DNA from: RPQK01 sp041946865
Lineage (GTDB): Bacteria > Acidobacteriota > UBA6911 > RPQK01
Length of the DNA stretch: 27,846 nt
Assembly (NCBI GenBank): GCA_041946865.1
Contig: JBHGBF010000043.1
Location: 1 to 27,846, forward strand
Reading direction: 5' to 3'
Under the pieces are notes generated by a model that was not told where the DNA came from, made no database searches, and saw nothing but the letters and a program-made list of their open reading frames with translations. Every line of letters begins with the position of its first letter. Position 1 is the first letter of the stretch. Below are positions 15,991 to 24,488 of this stretch, one piece after another. The translations under genes and the position numbers were made by a program.

Positions 15991-16207
15991 GTCAGCGACC
16001 AGCGATCAGCGATCAGCTGAGGTCAGCGACCAGCGATCAGCGATCAGCTGAGACTTGGAACCCAAATATTTAGAGGCATTAGGAATGTGCCGGACCCTTG
16101 AAGCTGTCCGCTAACCGCTGATCGCTGAAGCTGAGAAGGTGTCGCTGATCGCTGGCAGCTTCGGAGCGGGTCCGCGTCTTCGCTGAACGCTGAAAGCTGA
16201 TCGCTGA
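15991..16207. repeat. REP-like palindromic repeat cluster (AGCGATCAGC units)
   Basis: A 30-nt sequence built of AGCGATCAGC-type units occurs twice without mismatch (15991-16020 and 16022-16051, period 31). The reverse-complement unit GCTGATCGCTGA occurs on the same strand at 16117-16128 and 16196-16207, with a partial copy at 16144-16153. Left and right arms can therefore fold on each other across a roughly 65-nt AT-richer centre. It lies between the upstream ends of two divergent genes. Similar GCTGATCGCTGA strings are dispersed in many soil bacterial genomes. No protein gene fits here; the low-complexity minus-strand frame (QLSAFSE, SAVSGQ) is a product of the repeat. Confidence 0.7.
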
Positions 16208-16291
16208 AAGCCCGTATATCGCTCAACTATATCAATTCCGGTCCGCGCGTGAAAAGGATCGGGTAAGATGCCCCTTGGAGAGGAAGAATCT

Positions 16292-17839
16292 ATGCGACGA
16301 AGGATGTTGCTCTGCCTGCTGGTTTCGCTGGCCTGTCGCCCGGTCCTGGGCCAACCACCCGCGCTGGAAGAGATGAAGAAGGAGGCGCTCGGGCTGGCCG
16401 ATGCTGAAGCTCGTTTGACTCAACAGATCGTCGACTCAATCTTCAGTTTCGCCGAACTGGGCTTTCAGGAGTACGACACCGCGGCTTACGTGACCGGGCT
16501 GCTCGAAAAGAACGGCTTCCGCGTCGAACGGGGCGTGGCCGGGATGCCGACGGCGTTTGTTGCGAGCTGGGGCTCGGGGAAGCCGGTCATCGGGTTCATG
16601 GCTGATATCGACGGCTTACCGGAGACCTCGCAGAAGCCCGGAGTGGTGCATCGTGAGCCCTTGATCGAAAACGGGCCTGGTCACGGGGAAGGTCACAATT
16701 CTCACCAGGCGGTCAACATCACGGCCGCGATTGTCCTGAAGCGACTGATGGAGAAGTACGGGATTCCGGGAACCTTGCGCCTGTACCCGGGTGTGGCCGA
16801 GGAACTGCTCGCCAGCCGGACCTACATGGTTCTGGCTGGGCTTTTCAAGGATGTGGACGTCATGCTCAGCTGCCACGTCTCCGCCGACTTCTCGACCGCC
16901 TATGGTCCGAGCGGCTCGGGCCTGGTCTCCACACAGTACACGTTCCAGGGACGGAGCGCCCATGCCGCCGGTGCGCCGTGGGCCGGCCGGAGCGCGCTCG
17001 ACGCCGTGGAGCTCATGAACATCGGTTGGAATTTCCGGCGCGAGCATCTGCGTCCCGACCAGCGCTCCCACTATGTCATCACGAAGGGGGGCGACCAGCC
17101 GAACGTGGTCCCGCCTCTGGCGACCGTCTGGTACTTCTTCCGGGAGTGGGATTATGAACGGATCCGGGAGCTGCACGAGATCGGCACGCGGGTGGCCTCG
17201 GGAGCGGCGCAGATGACCGACACGACCATGACCGAGCGCGTCCTGTCTGCAACCTGGCCGGGGCATTACAATCAGCCGCTCGCCGAAGCCCTGCACGCCA
17301 ACATCAAGCGGATCGGCATGCCGGCCTGGTCGGCCGCGGATGAGAGACTCGCCCGTGCGGCACAAGCCGAACTGAAGGTCGAGGTTAAGGGCCTGAACAA
17401 GGAGGTGTCCGAGTTGAAACCCGCGACTGAGCCGCGGCGGGCTGCCGGCTCTGACGACATCGCCGAGGTTTCCTGGAATCTGCCGACAGTCGTGGTTCGA
17501 TTCCCGTCCAACATACCGGGAATGATCGGACATCACTGGTCAAGCGGCATTGCCATGGCCACTCCCATCGCCCATAAAGGCGCGACGGCGGGCGCCAAGG
17601 CGCAAGCGCTGACTGCCCTGGACCTGCTTCTGGATCCCAGGCTGCTCGAGGCGGCGCGCCAATACTTTAAGGAGCAGACGAAAGACACCAAATGGCACTC
17701 GCTGATACCGGAAGAGACGAAACCGCCGATTGACTTGAATCGCGAAAAAATGGAGGCCTTCCGCCCCAAGCTGCGCGAGCTTCACTTTGATCCCGGCAAG
17801 TATGAGACCTATCTCGAACAGCTGGGCGTAGCGTATTAG
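16292..17839 (+). CDS. Secreted M20D-family amidohydrolase (AbgB-like)
   Basis: A 515-aa metallo-amidohydrolase, probably exported: MRRRMLLCLLVSLACRPVLG is a signal peptide, possibly a lipoprotein type ending in LAC. The ATG at 16292 is chosen over 16268 because GGAGAGGAAG (16277-16286) lies 5 nt upstream and the signal peptide then begins correctly. Peptidase M20 metal-site motifs are GHGEGHN (His131, His135), GVAEE (Glu170, Glu171), SCHVSAD (His195) and IGHHW (414-415). The dimerisation domain includes GRSAHAAGAPWAGRSALDAV. GSDDIAEVSW is characteristic of the AbgB/aminobenzoyl-glutamate-hydrolase group. In that group the first motif usually has Cys (GHGCGHN); here it is Glu133. The substrate is unknown; an N-acyl amino acid or peptide amide is likely. 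Confidence 0.88.
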   Translation: MRRRMLLCLLVSLACRPVLGQPPALEEMKKEALGLADAEARLTQQIVDSIFSFAELGFQEYDTAAYVTGLLEKNGFRVERGVAGMPTAFVASWGSGKPVIGFMADIDGLPETSQKPGVVHREPLIENGPGHGEGHNSHQAVNITAAIVLKRLMEKYGIPGTLRLYPGVAEELLASRTYMVLAGLFKDVDVMLSCHVSADFSTAYGPSGSGLVSTQYTFQGRSAHAAGAPWAGRSALDAVELMNIGWNFRREHLRPDQRSHYVITKGGDQPNVVPPLATVWYFFREWDYERIRELHEIGTRVASGAAQMTDTTMTERVLSATWPGHYNQPLAEALHANIKRIGMPAWSAADERLARAAQAELKVEVKGLNKEVSELKPATEPRRAAGSDDIAEVSWNLPTVVVRFPSNIPGMIGHHWSSGIAMATPIAHKGATAGAKAQALTALDLLLDPRLLEAARQYFKEQTKDTKWHSLIPEETKPPIDLNREKMEAFRPKLRELHFDPGKYETYLEQLGVAY

Positions 17840-17935
17840 CCCCGGGAACCGAGGCAATCTCACTGCTTGAGCCTGCTTGAGAGGACAGCTGGCACGGCAA
17901 CGGCTCTGTCTTCACAGGGCGCGGGCCTCGTACAC

Positions 17936-17964
17936 TTGTTCCCGTGCCTGCCCGGTGTTATTCT
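17936..17964 (+). promoter_or_regulatory. Sigma-70-like promoter for the S9 peptidase
   Basis: TTGTTC (17936-17941), a 17-nt spacer, then TATTCT (17959-17964) preceded by TG and one base, giving an extended -10. The predicted start near 17971 leaves a leader of about 65 nt containing the SD GGAGG (18027-18031), 5 nt before the ATG. Confidence 0.45.
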
Positions 17965-18036
17965 TCGCGAGACTGCCCTCCCTTGGAGGAAAACAGACAA
18001 GCCTCAGCTGTGCCGAGCTAACCTTCGGAGGAATCA

Positions 18037-20700
18037 ATGAAACGTATGCTTCTGTCCCTGGCGCCGGTGGTGGCGATGTTTACCTCGTCGCTGGCTCAAC
18101 AGCCGCCCTTGATCGACCGGGAGATCTTTTTCGGTGATCCCGAGATTATCGGCGCGCAGCTTTCGCCTGACGGGCAGTACATCTCCTTTTTGAGGCCCTG
18201 GAACAAGACCCGCAACATCTGGGTAAAGAAAGCGGACGAGCCTTTTGAAAAAGCGAAGCTGGTAACCGCGGAAACCAGGCGTCCGATCCCCGACTACTTT
18301 TGGAGTCGTGACGGCAAATACATCCTTTTTGTGCAGGATCAGGCCGGGGACGAGAACTACAACGTCTACGCTGTGAACCCCGCTGATCCGCCGGCTGCCG
18401 GATCGGAGGCGCCGCCGGCCCGGAACATCACGGATGCGAAAGGCGTCCGGGCTGACATCCGGCTGGTGCCGCGATCGGATCCCGACGCCATCTTTGTTGC
18501 GCTCAACGACCGTGATAAGGCGTGGCATGACCTCTACAAGATCAAGATTTCGACCGGGGAGCGAACCCTGGTTCAGAAGAACACCGACCGTTTCGTAGGG
18601 GCGGTGTTCGACAACAAGGATCAGCTCCGCCTGGCGGTTCGATCGGCGGACAACGGTGACACCGAGATCCTTCGAGTAGATCCGGATGGCCTGAAGAAAA
18701 TCTACTCCTGTAGTGTCTTCGAGCAGTGTAATCCGGTTCGGTTTCACAAGGACAACAAACGGGTTTATCTGGAGACGAACAAAGGGGACGACGTCAATTT
18801 TATCCGCCTGGTTCTCTTGGATCCCGAGACCGGAAAAACGGAGCCGGTGGAATCCGATCCGGGCAACCGTGTGGACCTTGGCGGCACCGTCTTCTCTGAC
18901 CTTACGGATGAGTTGATAGCCACGATCTATATCGACGACAAGTTCCGCCTGCACTTCAAGGACAAGAAGTACGAAGCCGACTACAACTACCTGAAAAAGA
19001 AGGTGGGCGATAAGCAAGTGGCTTTCGGGTCCCATACCAAAGATGAGCAGAAGTGGTTGATTTCGGCCACTAGCGACAGGGAGCCGGGCGAAACCTACCT
19101 GTTCGATCGAAAGACCCGGACGCTGAAGCTGCAATACCGGGTCCGGGAAAAGCTCCCGCGCGAGGCGCTCGCTTCGATGCAGCCGATCCGATATCCGTCT
19201 TCGGACGGACTTGAGATCCCAGCCTACCTGACGCTTCCGAAAGGCGTTGAGCCCAGGAAACTGCCGACTGTGGTATTTCCGCATGGAGGCCCGTGGGGCC
19301 GGGACATGTGGCGCTACAACAGTTTCGCCCAGTTCCTGGCGAACCGCGGGTATGCGGTTCTTCAACCCAATTTCCGCGCTTCGACCGGTTACGGCAAACA
19401 ACTGCTTAACGCCGGGAATCTGCAGTGGGGCGACAAGATGCAGGACGACATCACCTGGGGTGTCAAGCACCTGGTCCAGAAAGGGATAGCAGACCCCAAA
19501 CGGGTGGGCATCATGGGTGGGTCTTACGGCGGTTATGCGACGCTGGCCGGCGTGGCGTTCACGCCTGATCTTTACGCGGCGGCCGTTGCGATCGTAGCGC
19601 CTTCGAACCTGATTACGCTGCTCGAAAGCATTCCCCCATACTGGGAGGCGGGTCGGACCCTCTTTTACCGGCGGATGGGGAATCCCAACACGCCCGAAGG
19701 CAAGGTTCAGTTACAGCGCCAGTCCCCGCTCAACTCGGCCGCCAAAATCAAGACACCGCTTCTGGTGGTGCAAGGCGCCAACGATCCTCGGGTCAACAAG
19801 CGGGAATCGGACCAGATCGTCATCGCCTTGCGTGATCGCGGATTCCCGGTCGAGTACCTGGTGGCCCCGGACGAAGGGCATGGATTTGCCCGACCGGTGA
19901 ACAACATGGCCATGTTCGCCGCAGCCGAGAAGTTCCTGGCCAAACACCTGGGAGGGCGATACCAGGAGGGCGGCACTCCCGAAGTCATGGCGCGACTGGC
20001 CGAGATCACCGTCGACCCGAAGACCGTGGTCCTGACGGCGAAGGTCGACCCGAGCCAGGTAGGGATACCCCAGGTGGCCGCTGCTCTACCTGTCGGAACA
20101 TTCCATTTCTCCGCGAAATTGCAGATGGGCGAGCGGAGCATGGATCTGAAGTTGAAGACGGATATCAAGGACACCGCGGAAGGCTGGTCCGTAAGCGATG
20201 TGGTGACGCTGCCGATGGGAGAAATATCGGATTCCGCAGTACTCGACAAATCAGGCCTGACGCTCGTGAAACGGACTGTGAAACAGGGCCCGATGACCAT
20301 TGAGACCACGTTTAAGGACAACAGACTCCAGGGCACGATGAACATGGGCGGGCAGCCCAAGGCCATCGACGCTGAGGTCGGCGGCGCCATATTCGCAGAT
20401 GGTCCCGCCTCTTCGTTCGTCATTGCGGCCTTGCCGCTCGCCGACGGGTATTCCACCACCTTCAGGAACTTTGATTTGCAGCAGCAGAAAGTCAAGCTGA
20501 TGCAACTGAAGGTAGCCGGGTCGGAGAGCGTCACCGTGCCGGCCGGCACGTTCGAGGCTTACCGACTGGACATCTCGTCAGCCGACGGCGGTTCGGACAA
20601 AGTCACCCTTTGGGTCGCCAAAGACGGCCGAAAGCCGGTGAAAGCCTCGATGGTTCTCGCAAATATGGGCGGCGCCGTGCTGACGCTGGAACTGCAATAG
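18037..20700 (+). CDS. Secreted S9 prolyl oligopeptidase-family peptidase with extra C-terminal beta domain
   Basis: An 887-aa exported serine peptidase. A signal peptide (about 1-20, ending SLAQ) is followed by a beta-propeller (about 30-370; IIGAQLSPDGQYISFLRPW and DYFWSRDGKYILFV are blade signatures) that filters short peptides. The alpha/beta-hydrolase catalytic domain follows (about 380-650). The triad is Ser496 in GGSYGGY, Asp583 in QGANDPRV and His615 in DEGHGF, placing it in the S9C/acylaminoacyl-peptidase-like group. Beyond residue 650 lies about 235 residues not found in standard S9 enzymes. They are beta-rich, with a GTFEAYRL segment resembling DUF3108-type domains. The gene has its own promoter and SD. 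It converges with bamA, with an 81-nt gap. Confidence 0.9.
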   Translation: MKRMLLSLAPVVAMFTSSLAQQPPLIDREIFFGDPEIIGAQLSPDGQYISFLRPWNKTRNIWVKKADEPFEKAKLVTAETRRPIPDYFWSRDGKYILFVQDQAGDENYNVYAVNPADPPAAGSEAPPARNITDAKGVRADIRLVPRSDPDAIFVALNDRDKAWHDLYKIKISTGERTLVQKNTDRFVGAVFDNKDQLRLAVRSADNGDTEILRVDPDGLKKIYSCSVFEQCNPVRFHKDNKRVYLETNKGDDVNFIRLVLLDPETGKTEPVESDPGNRVDLGGTVFSDLTDELIATIYIDDKFRLHFKDKKYEADYNYLKKKVGDKQVAFGSHTKDEQKWLISATSDREPGETYLFDRKTRTLKLQYRVREKLPREALASMQPIRYPSSDGLEIPAYLTLPKGVEPRKLPTVVFPHGGPWGRDMWRYNSFAQFLANRGYAVLQPNFRASTGYGKQLLNAGNLQWGDKMQDDITWGVKHLVQKGIADPKRVGIMGGSYGGYATLAGVAFTPDLYAAAVAIVAPSNLITLLESIPPYWEAGRTLFYRRMGNPNTPEGKVQLQRQSPLNSAAKIKTPLLVVQGANDPRVNKRESDQIVIALRDRGFPVEYLVAPDEGHGFARPVNNMAMFAAAEKFLAKHLGGRYQEGGTPEVMARLAEITVDPKTVVLTAKVDPSQVGIPQVAAALPVGTFHFSAKLQMGERSMDLKLKTDIKDTAEGWSVSDVVTLPMGEISDSAVLDKSGLTLVKRTVKQGPMTIETTFKDNRLQGTMNMGGQPKAIDAEVGGAIFADGPASSFVIAALPLADGYSTTFRNFDLQQQKVKLMQLKVAGSESVTVPAGTFEAYRLDISSADGGSDKVTLWVAKDGRKPVKASMVLANMGGAVLTLELQ

Positions 20701-20789
20701 ACCGAGGCTTCGAAGGTTCAGAGCTAAGGCGCGGCAGGATCTGCGTTTGCCCGGACACTGGAACTACAATAGAGCGAGGTTTCAGAAGG
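20686..20789. repeat. Imperfect direct duplication at the S9 peptidase 3' end
   Basis: The sequence CTGGAACTGCAATAG spanning the peptidase stop, with the following 16 nt, recurs 72 nt downstream as CTGGAACTACAATAG and following bases (20686-20716 versus 20758-20789). There are about three substitutions and one inserted base. The second copy overlaps the last codons of bamA on the other strand. The 72-nt offset is in frame, but the stop is retained in both copies. Confidence 0.6.
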
Positions 20790-23418
20790 AATAACCGACC
20801 GAGAACTTCACATTGTTGCACGGTTCCCGAAAAACCAGGTTCTGGTCGGCCAGCCTGATGGTCTTGTTCAGCCGCAGCGGGTTGAAAGCGAGGATCAGGC
20901 GGAGTGGCTGGTTCACAACCGGCAGCAGGAACTGGATCTCGGCTCCAGTCGACATGCGCCATACGTTATTGGTCTCCTCGAGCAGCGTGACGTTCGCGTT
21001 CCCGAGGCCCGATACCCGCAGGTCTTTCTTGCGGATGACGGTGGCGGTCCCGACGTCCACGAAGGGCGTGAATTGCAGCGGGCCGTAGATGGGAATGCGA
21101 TACTCCGCGGTCAGCACCACCCCCGCATCGCCCCCGATGGCGATCGGCTGCTGGTCAAACGTGGGCAGGCCCGTCACGGGGTCGATGATGGGGTTGCCGT
21201 TCTCGTCCACTTTCTGAGTCTGCTGGACCGCCACGGGGCCGATGGAGCGAAGGTCAAAACCGCGCAGGTTGGATTCCCCGCCGAAATAGATCCGTTCCAG
21301 GAAGGGGACAGGCTTTCGGGTTCCGTCGGGCAAAGTCCCGTAGGAAAAGACATGCTGGAGCTGCGTCCTGAATGCCCAGGTGTTGCGTGAACTGATCAGG
21401 CGATCCGGTATGAAACGCTGAAACTCAAAGAAGGGATGGGCCACATCGATCCGCCCTCCGAAGGGTCCCCCCGCCACCGGCATTTGCAGCAGCAGATATG
21501 AACCGTGAGTCGCGCCGAAAAACCGGTTTCTGGTGTCGTACGTCCAGAACGGGGTGACCTGGCTGCGCAGGATTCCTGTAAGCGCCTCGTCAATGCTTCC
21601 GCCGGTTGTGAGGAGGATCAACTGGGCGACCGCGAACGAGCGGAAATCCTCGCGGATGTCGTACACCCGGTTCGTGTCAAGCGAGTAAGACACTCCCACC
21701 CGATTGAAACTGGATACGGGGCGGCTGGCGGTCACCTGAAAACCAGTGCTGCGCTCGCTGAAGAGGCTGAAGGTGTCGGACGCCCCCCGGCCAGGCAGCA
21801 GGCCAAAAGAATCGAACCTCAACCGCCGGTGAAAGACGCGGTAGCTGAGCAGGTTATCGGAATCGAGAAAGTGGGGGTCGGTCAGAGCCAGAGCATAATC
21901 GGAAGTCCTCGATCCCGTTTCCGCTTGGACCTCCAGCGTCTGGCCGAGGCCTCGGAAGTTTCTTGACTGGTAGTCAAAGCCGATATACGTGCCGCTGATA
22001 CCTCCCAGTCCGCCGGTCAGGTTGATCGCGTGCGGGTCCCGCTCGCGAACCCGGATCAGGATGTCCACCTCCTCTTCGACGGGGTGTTTGGTCAGGGTGT
22101 AGTCACGGGCTGTGAGCGGCTCGATGAAATCGAGTTGGCTCAGCTTGAGCAGGGAGGCGTCGAGTTTGTCTGCATTGAAGTCGTCTCCCTCCTGCAACAC
22201 CATTTCGCGCCTGAGGACCTTGTCCCGGGTTCGTTCGTTTCCGGTGAAATTGATCTGGCGGACGAGGTAGCGGCCACCTTCCCGAATGCGGATGGTAAAG
22301 TCCACGGTCCTCCGGTCGTACTGCGGCCGCATCTCGGGAATCAGCTCCATGTCGAGGAAACCGAGCTCGCCGTAGACCCGTTTAACCTGTTCGTTGGCCC
22401 TGCTCAAGGCAACAAAGTTGACGATGTCCCCCACTCTTGCCTTGTACTTGCTCAGAACTTCGTTCTCATTGACCTTCTCCACGCCCTCGACCCGAAACCC
22501 GCTGTACCGGAACTGCTCGCCTTCTACAAGGCGGATGATGATGCGGTATTCCAGGCGGTCCCGGCGAAAGCCCGGCAATCCGCCGGTCTTCGCCTCGACC
22601 AGTTCGACACGCGGTTTCTCCATTCGCGCGAAAATGTAGCCGCGCGACTGGTACATGGGCAGGACGTTCGCGCGAACGTCGTACTCCAGGCGGTCTTCGA
22701 GGTAAAGGCTGCGGCCGCGCAAGCTGGACCAGAAGGAGGACTCGCTGGTGAGCTTCAGGGCGTCACGCAGTTCCTCGTCGCTGAACAGGGTGTTCCCTTC
22801 GAATTCAATGACGCCGATTTTTGCCCGCGGACCTTCCTCGATATGGAAGGTCAGGTTGACGGCGTTTGTCGCGACTGGCTGGCGGGAAACCGTCACCCGA
22901 GCCAAAGGGAACCCGCGCAGTTGCATGAACTGCCGTACCGCGTTGATCGCCCGCGTCAGCCTGGCCTCATCCAGCCGGGACCCGGTTGTCAGGCTCAGAT
23001 TCATTTCCCGAAGATAGTCGAGCACTTCCGTGGCTTGGACGAAGCGAAGACCGAGGATCTGGACCTCGTGGATGACGGGGGGTTCGGTCACCTCGAAAAT
23101 CACGACCACCTGGTCCGTTCCCCGCGGCTCGGTCAGCAAACGCACGTTTGAAAAAAGGCCCGAGGCGAGAAGGGCTTGATAGTCTGAACGAAGCTGCTCC
23201 TCATTGAACTGTTGTCCGGGTAAGGCCTTGATGTAGTACCTGATGGTGCTTTCCGGCACTCGGATATTGCCGCGGATGACGACTTGCGAAATCGTGCGAT
23301 TTTCGAGGTTCTGTGGTGAGCCGGCGCCTGGGAGGGTCGGCTGAGCGTGCGCGCCTGGGCCGGCACGGAAGATCGTGCCGGCGACGGCGAGGATGACAAG
23401 AGCAGTGCGAAGCTTCAC
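20782..23418 (-). CDS. bamA: Outer-membrane protein assembly factor BamA (Omp85 family)
   Basis: An 878-aa central component of the BAM machine that folds beta-barrel proteins into the outer membrane. A signal peptide (about 1-26, ending GAHAQ) is followed by five POTRA-like domains (about 40-450). Recognisable beginnings include ISQVVIRGNIRVPESTIRYY, KIGVIEFEGNTLFSDEELRD and YLVRQINFTGNERTRDKVLR. The Omp85 barrel covers about 470-878 and includes the conserved loop-6 RGF motif (NLRGFDLRS) and the terminal strand NVKFSVGYSF ending in Phe. The start is a GTG (23418-23416) with AAGGGA just upstream; no closer ATG fits. Its promoter region is shared with the divergent PRC-barrel gene. No skp/ompH, lpx or other usual bamA neighbours are seen, so TamA-like alternatives exist, but five POTRAs favour BamA. 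Confidence 0.88.
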   Translation of the reverse strand: MKLRTALVILAVAGTIFRAGPGAHAQPTLPGAGSPQNLENRTISQVVIRGNIRVPESTIRYYIKALPGQQFNEEQLRSDYQALLASGLFSNVRLLTEPRGTDQVVVIFEVTEPPVIHEVQILGLRFVQATEVLDYLREMNLSLTTGSRLDEARLTRAINAVRQFMQLRGFPLARVTVSRQPVATNAVNLTFHIEEGPRAKIGVIEFEGNTLFSDEELRDALKLTSESSFWSSLRGRSLYLEDRLEYDVRANVLPMYQSRGYIFARMEKPRVELVEAKTGGLPGFRRDRLEYRIIIRLVEGEQFRYSGFRVEGVEKVNENEVLSKYKARVGDIVNFVALSRANEQVKRVYGELGFLDMELIPEMRPQYDRRTVDFTIRIREGGRYLVRQINFTGNERTRDKVLRREMVLQEGDDFNADKLDASLLKLSQLDFIEPLTARDYTLTKHPVEEEVDILIRVRERDPHAINLTGGLGGISGTYIGFDYQSRNFRGLGQTLEVQAETGSRTSDYALALTDPHFLDSDNLLSYRVFHRRLRFDSFGLLPGRGASDTFSLFSERSTGFQVTASRPVSSFNRVGVSYSLDTNRVYDIREDFRSFAVAQLILLTTGGSIDEALTGILRSQVTPFWTYDTRNRFFGATHGSYLLLQMPVAGGPFGGRIDVAHPFFEFQRFIPDRLISSRNTWAFRTQLQHVFSYGTLPDGTRKPVPFLERIYFGGESNLRGFDLRSIGPVAVQQTQKVDENGNPIIDPVTGLPTFDQQPIAIGGDAGVVLTAEYRIPIYGPLQFTPFVDVGTATVIRKKDLRVSGLGNANVTLLEETNNVWRMSTGAEIQFLLPVVNQPLRLILAFNPLRLNKTIRLADQNLVFREPCNNVKFSVGYSF

Positions 23419-23503
23419 AAGTCCCTTCCGATACTCTGATGCAGTCTACTGGCAATGATCCCGAAAATCGCCGTTCCACTTGGTGGAGAGGATTTTACGG
23501 AAA

Positions 23504-23513
23504 TATAATTATA
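23504..23513. promoter_or_regulatory. Palindromic TATAATTATA: overlapping divergent -10 boxes
   Basis: The plus strand reads TATAAT at 23504-23509 and the minus strand reads TATAAT at 23513-23508, sharing two bases. A plus-strand TTGGTG (23480-23485) is spaced 18 nt; a minus-strand TTGTTT (23538-23533) is spaced 19 nt. Predicted leaders are about 80 nt to bamA and about 175 nt to the PRC-barrel gene. The remaining part of 23419-23692 shows no gene. Confidence 0.5.
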
Positions 23514-23692
23514 AGAAGATCCAGCACTCGCGAAACAACCTGGAGTCCCAGCCGTCATCAATGGAGCCGGGCGCCTAATCTCCAAAATCAGGCTCGTGGG
23601 CTCCTGCATCACCTTCCAGGAAATCCTGCGCGGCACCCGGGTAAGTGCCAATGTTGCAGGAACCTAGAGAAAACATGTCAGGAGGTGTAAAT

Positions 23693-24448
23693 ATGGTCCG
23701 CCTTCTCAATGACTTTAAAGGAACCGTAATCCGCGCCACCGATGGTGATATCGGCAAGGCAACCGACTTCTACTTCGATGACCAGCGGTGGGCTGTCCGT
23801 TATCTGGTCGTGGATGCCGGGAGCCTGGTGCGTGGCGGATTTGTCCTCATCTCGCCTATCTCGGTCACAGGCACAGACTGGGAGAACCACCGGATAAGTT
23901 TGAGTATCGATCGTCAGCGAGTCAAGAGCAGCCCGACCACGGATGTCTTGCGTCCGATTTCCCGCCAGTACGAGATGGACTACTACCGCTACTACGGCTG
24001 GCCGATTTACTGGGGAGGAACAGGAATCTGGGGCACCGAACCGACGCCCGGATCTCTGGGGTCGATGGCGCCGCCGGCAAGACCAGCCGGCGAGACGCCG
24101 CCGGCGCCGGGCGAGAGGGATGTCCGCCGGACGGTCGGCAGCCCAGGCACGGCCGGCCAGGAGGAGAGTCGACTACGAAGCGCCAAGGAGGTCGCCGGGT
24201 ATCACATCAAGGCCACCGACCAGGAGGTGGGCCACATCGACGATTACCTGATCGACCAGGATACCTGGTTGATTGATTCGATCGTTGTTGACACGTCGAA
24301 CTGGCCGGGAGGCAAGACCGTCGTCCTGCCCCGCGAGCGGATCGAACAAGTGGATTGGGCCACCAGACGGATCTTCGTCAACTTAACCAGTCAGGAGGTG
24401 CGCAACAGCCCGGAGCTCAAGGAATCGACTATGAGCCGCAGACTGTAA
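23693..24448 (+). CDS. Tandem PRC-barrel domain protein
   Basis: A 251-aa soluble protein with two PRC-barrel (photosynthetic-reaction-centre H-subunit/RimM-like) domains. The first is at about 2-81 (LLNDFKGTVIRATDGDIGKA), the second at about 163-240 (GYHIKATDQEVGHIDDYLID). Both end in similar RVKSSP and EVRNSP segments, showing internal duplication. The linker (about 92-160) contains a Tyr/Trp-rich part (YYRYYGWPIYWGGTG) and a Pro/Ala/Gly-rich hinge. No signal peptide is visible. The frame is open back to a GTG at 23645, but AGGAGGTG (23680-23687), 5 nt before the ATG at 23693, fixes the start. PRC-barrels typically mediate protein or RNA contacts or stress responses; the exact role is unknown. 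The 40-nt gap to the next gene suggests co-transcription. Confidence 0.85.
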   Translation: MVRLLNDFKGTVIRATDGDIGKATDFYFDDQRWAVRYLVVDAGSLVRGGFVLISPISVTGTDWENHRISLSIDRQRVKSSPTTDVLRPISRQYEMDYYRYYGWPIYWGGTGIWGTEPTPGSLGSMAPPARPAGETPPAPGERDVRRTVGSPGTAGQEESRLRSAKEVAGYHIKATDQEVGHIDDYLIDQDTWLIDSIVVDTSNWPGGKTVVLPRERIEQVDWATRRIFVNLTSQEVRNSPELKESTMSRRL

Positions 24449-24488
24449 GCGGGATCCAGCAGTAGTATCCAGCAGCATGGGAGATCCT

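Noticed and set aside
15991..16207. Possible CRISPR array
   Set aside because: The copies are near-contiguous with period 31 and no spacers, the units occur in both orientations, and no cas gene is near. A REP-like cluster fits better.
18034..19470. Minus-strand 478-codon open frame
   Set aside because: Antisense to the S9 peptidase, whose propeller and catalytic motifs are intact on the plus strand.
22030..23151. Plus-strand 373-codon open frame
   Set aside because: Antisense to the POTRA region of bamA; composition is typical of a shadow frame.
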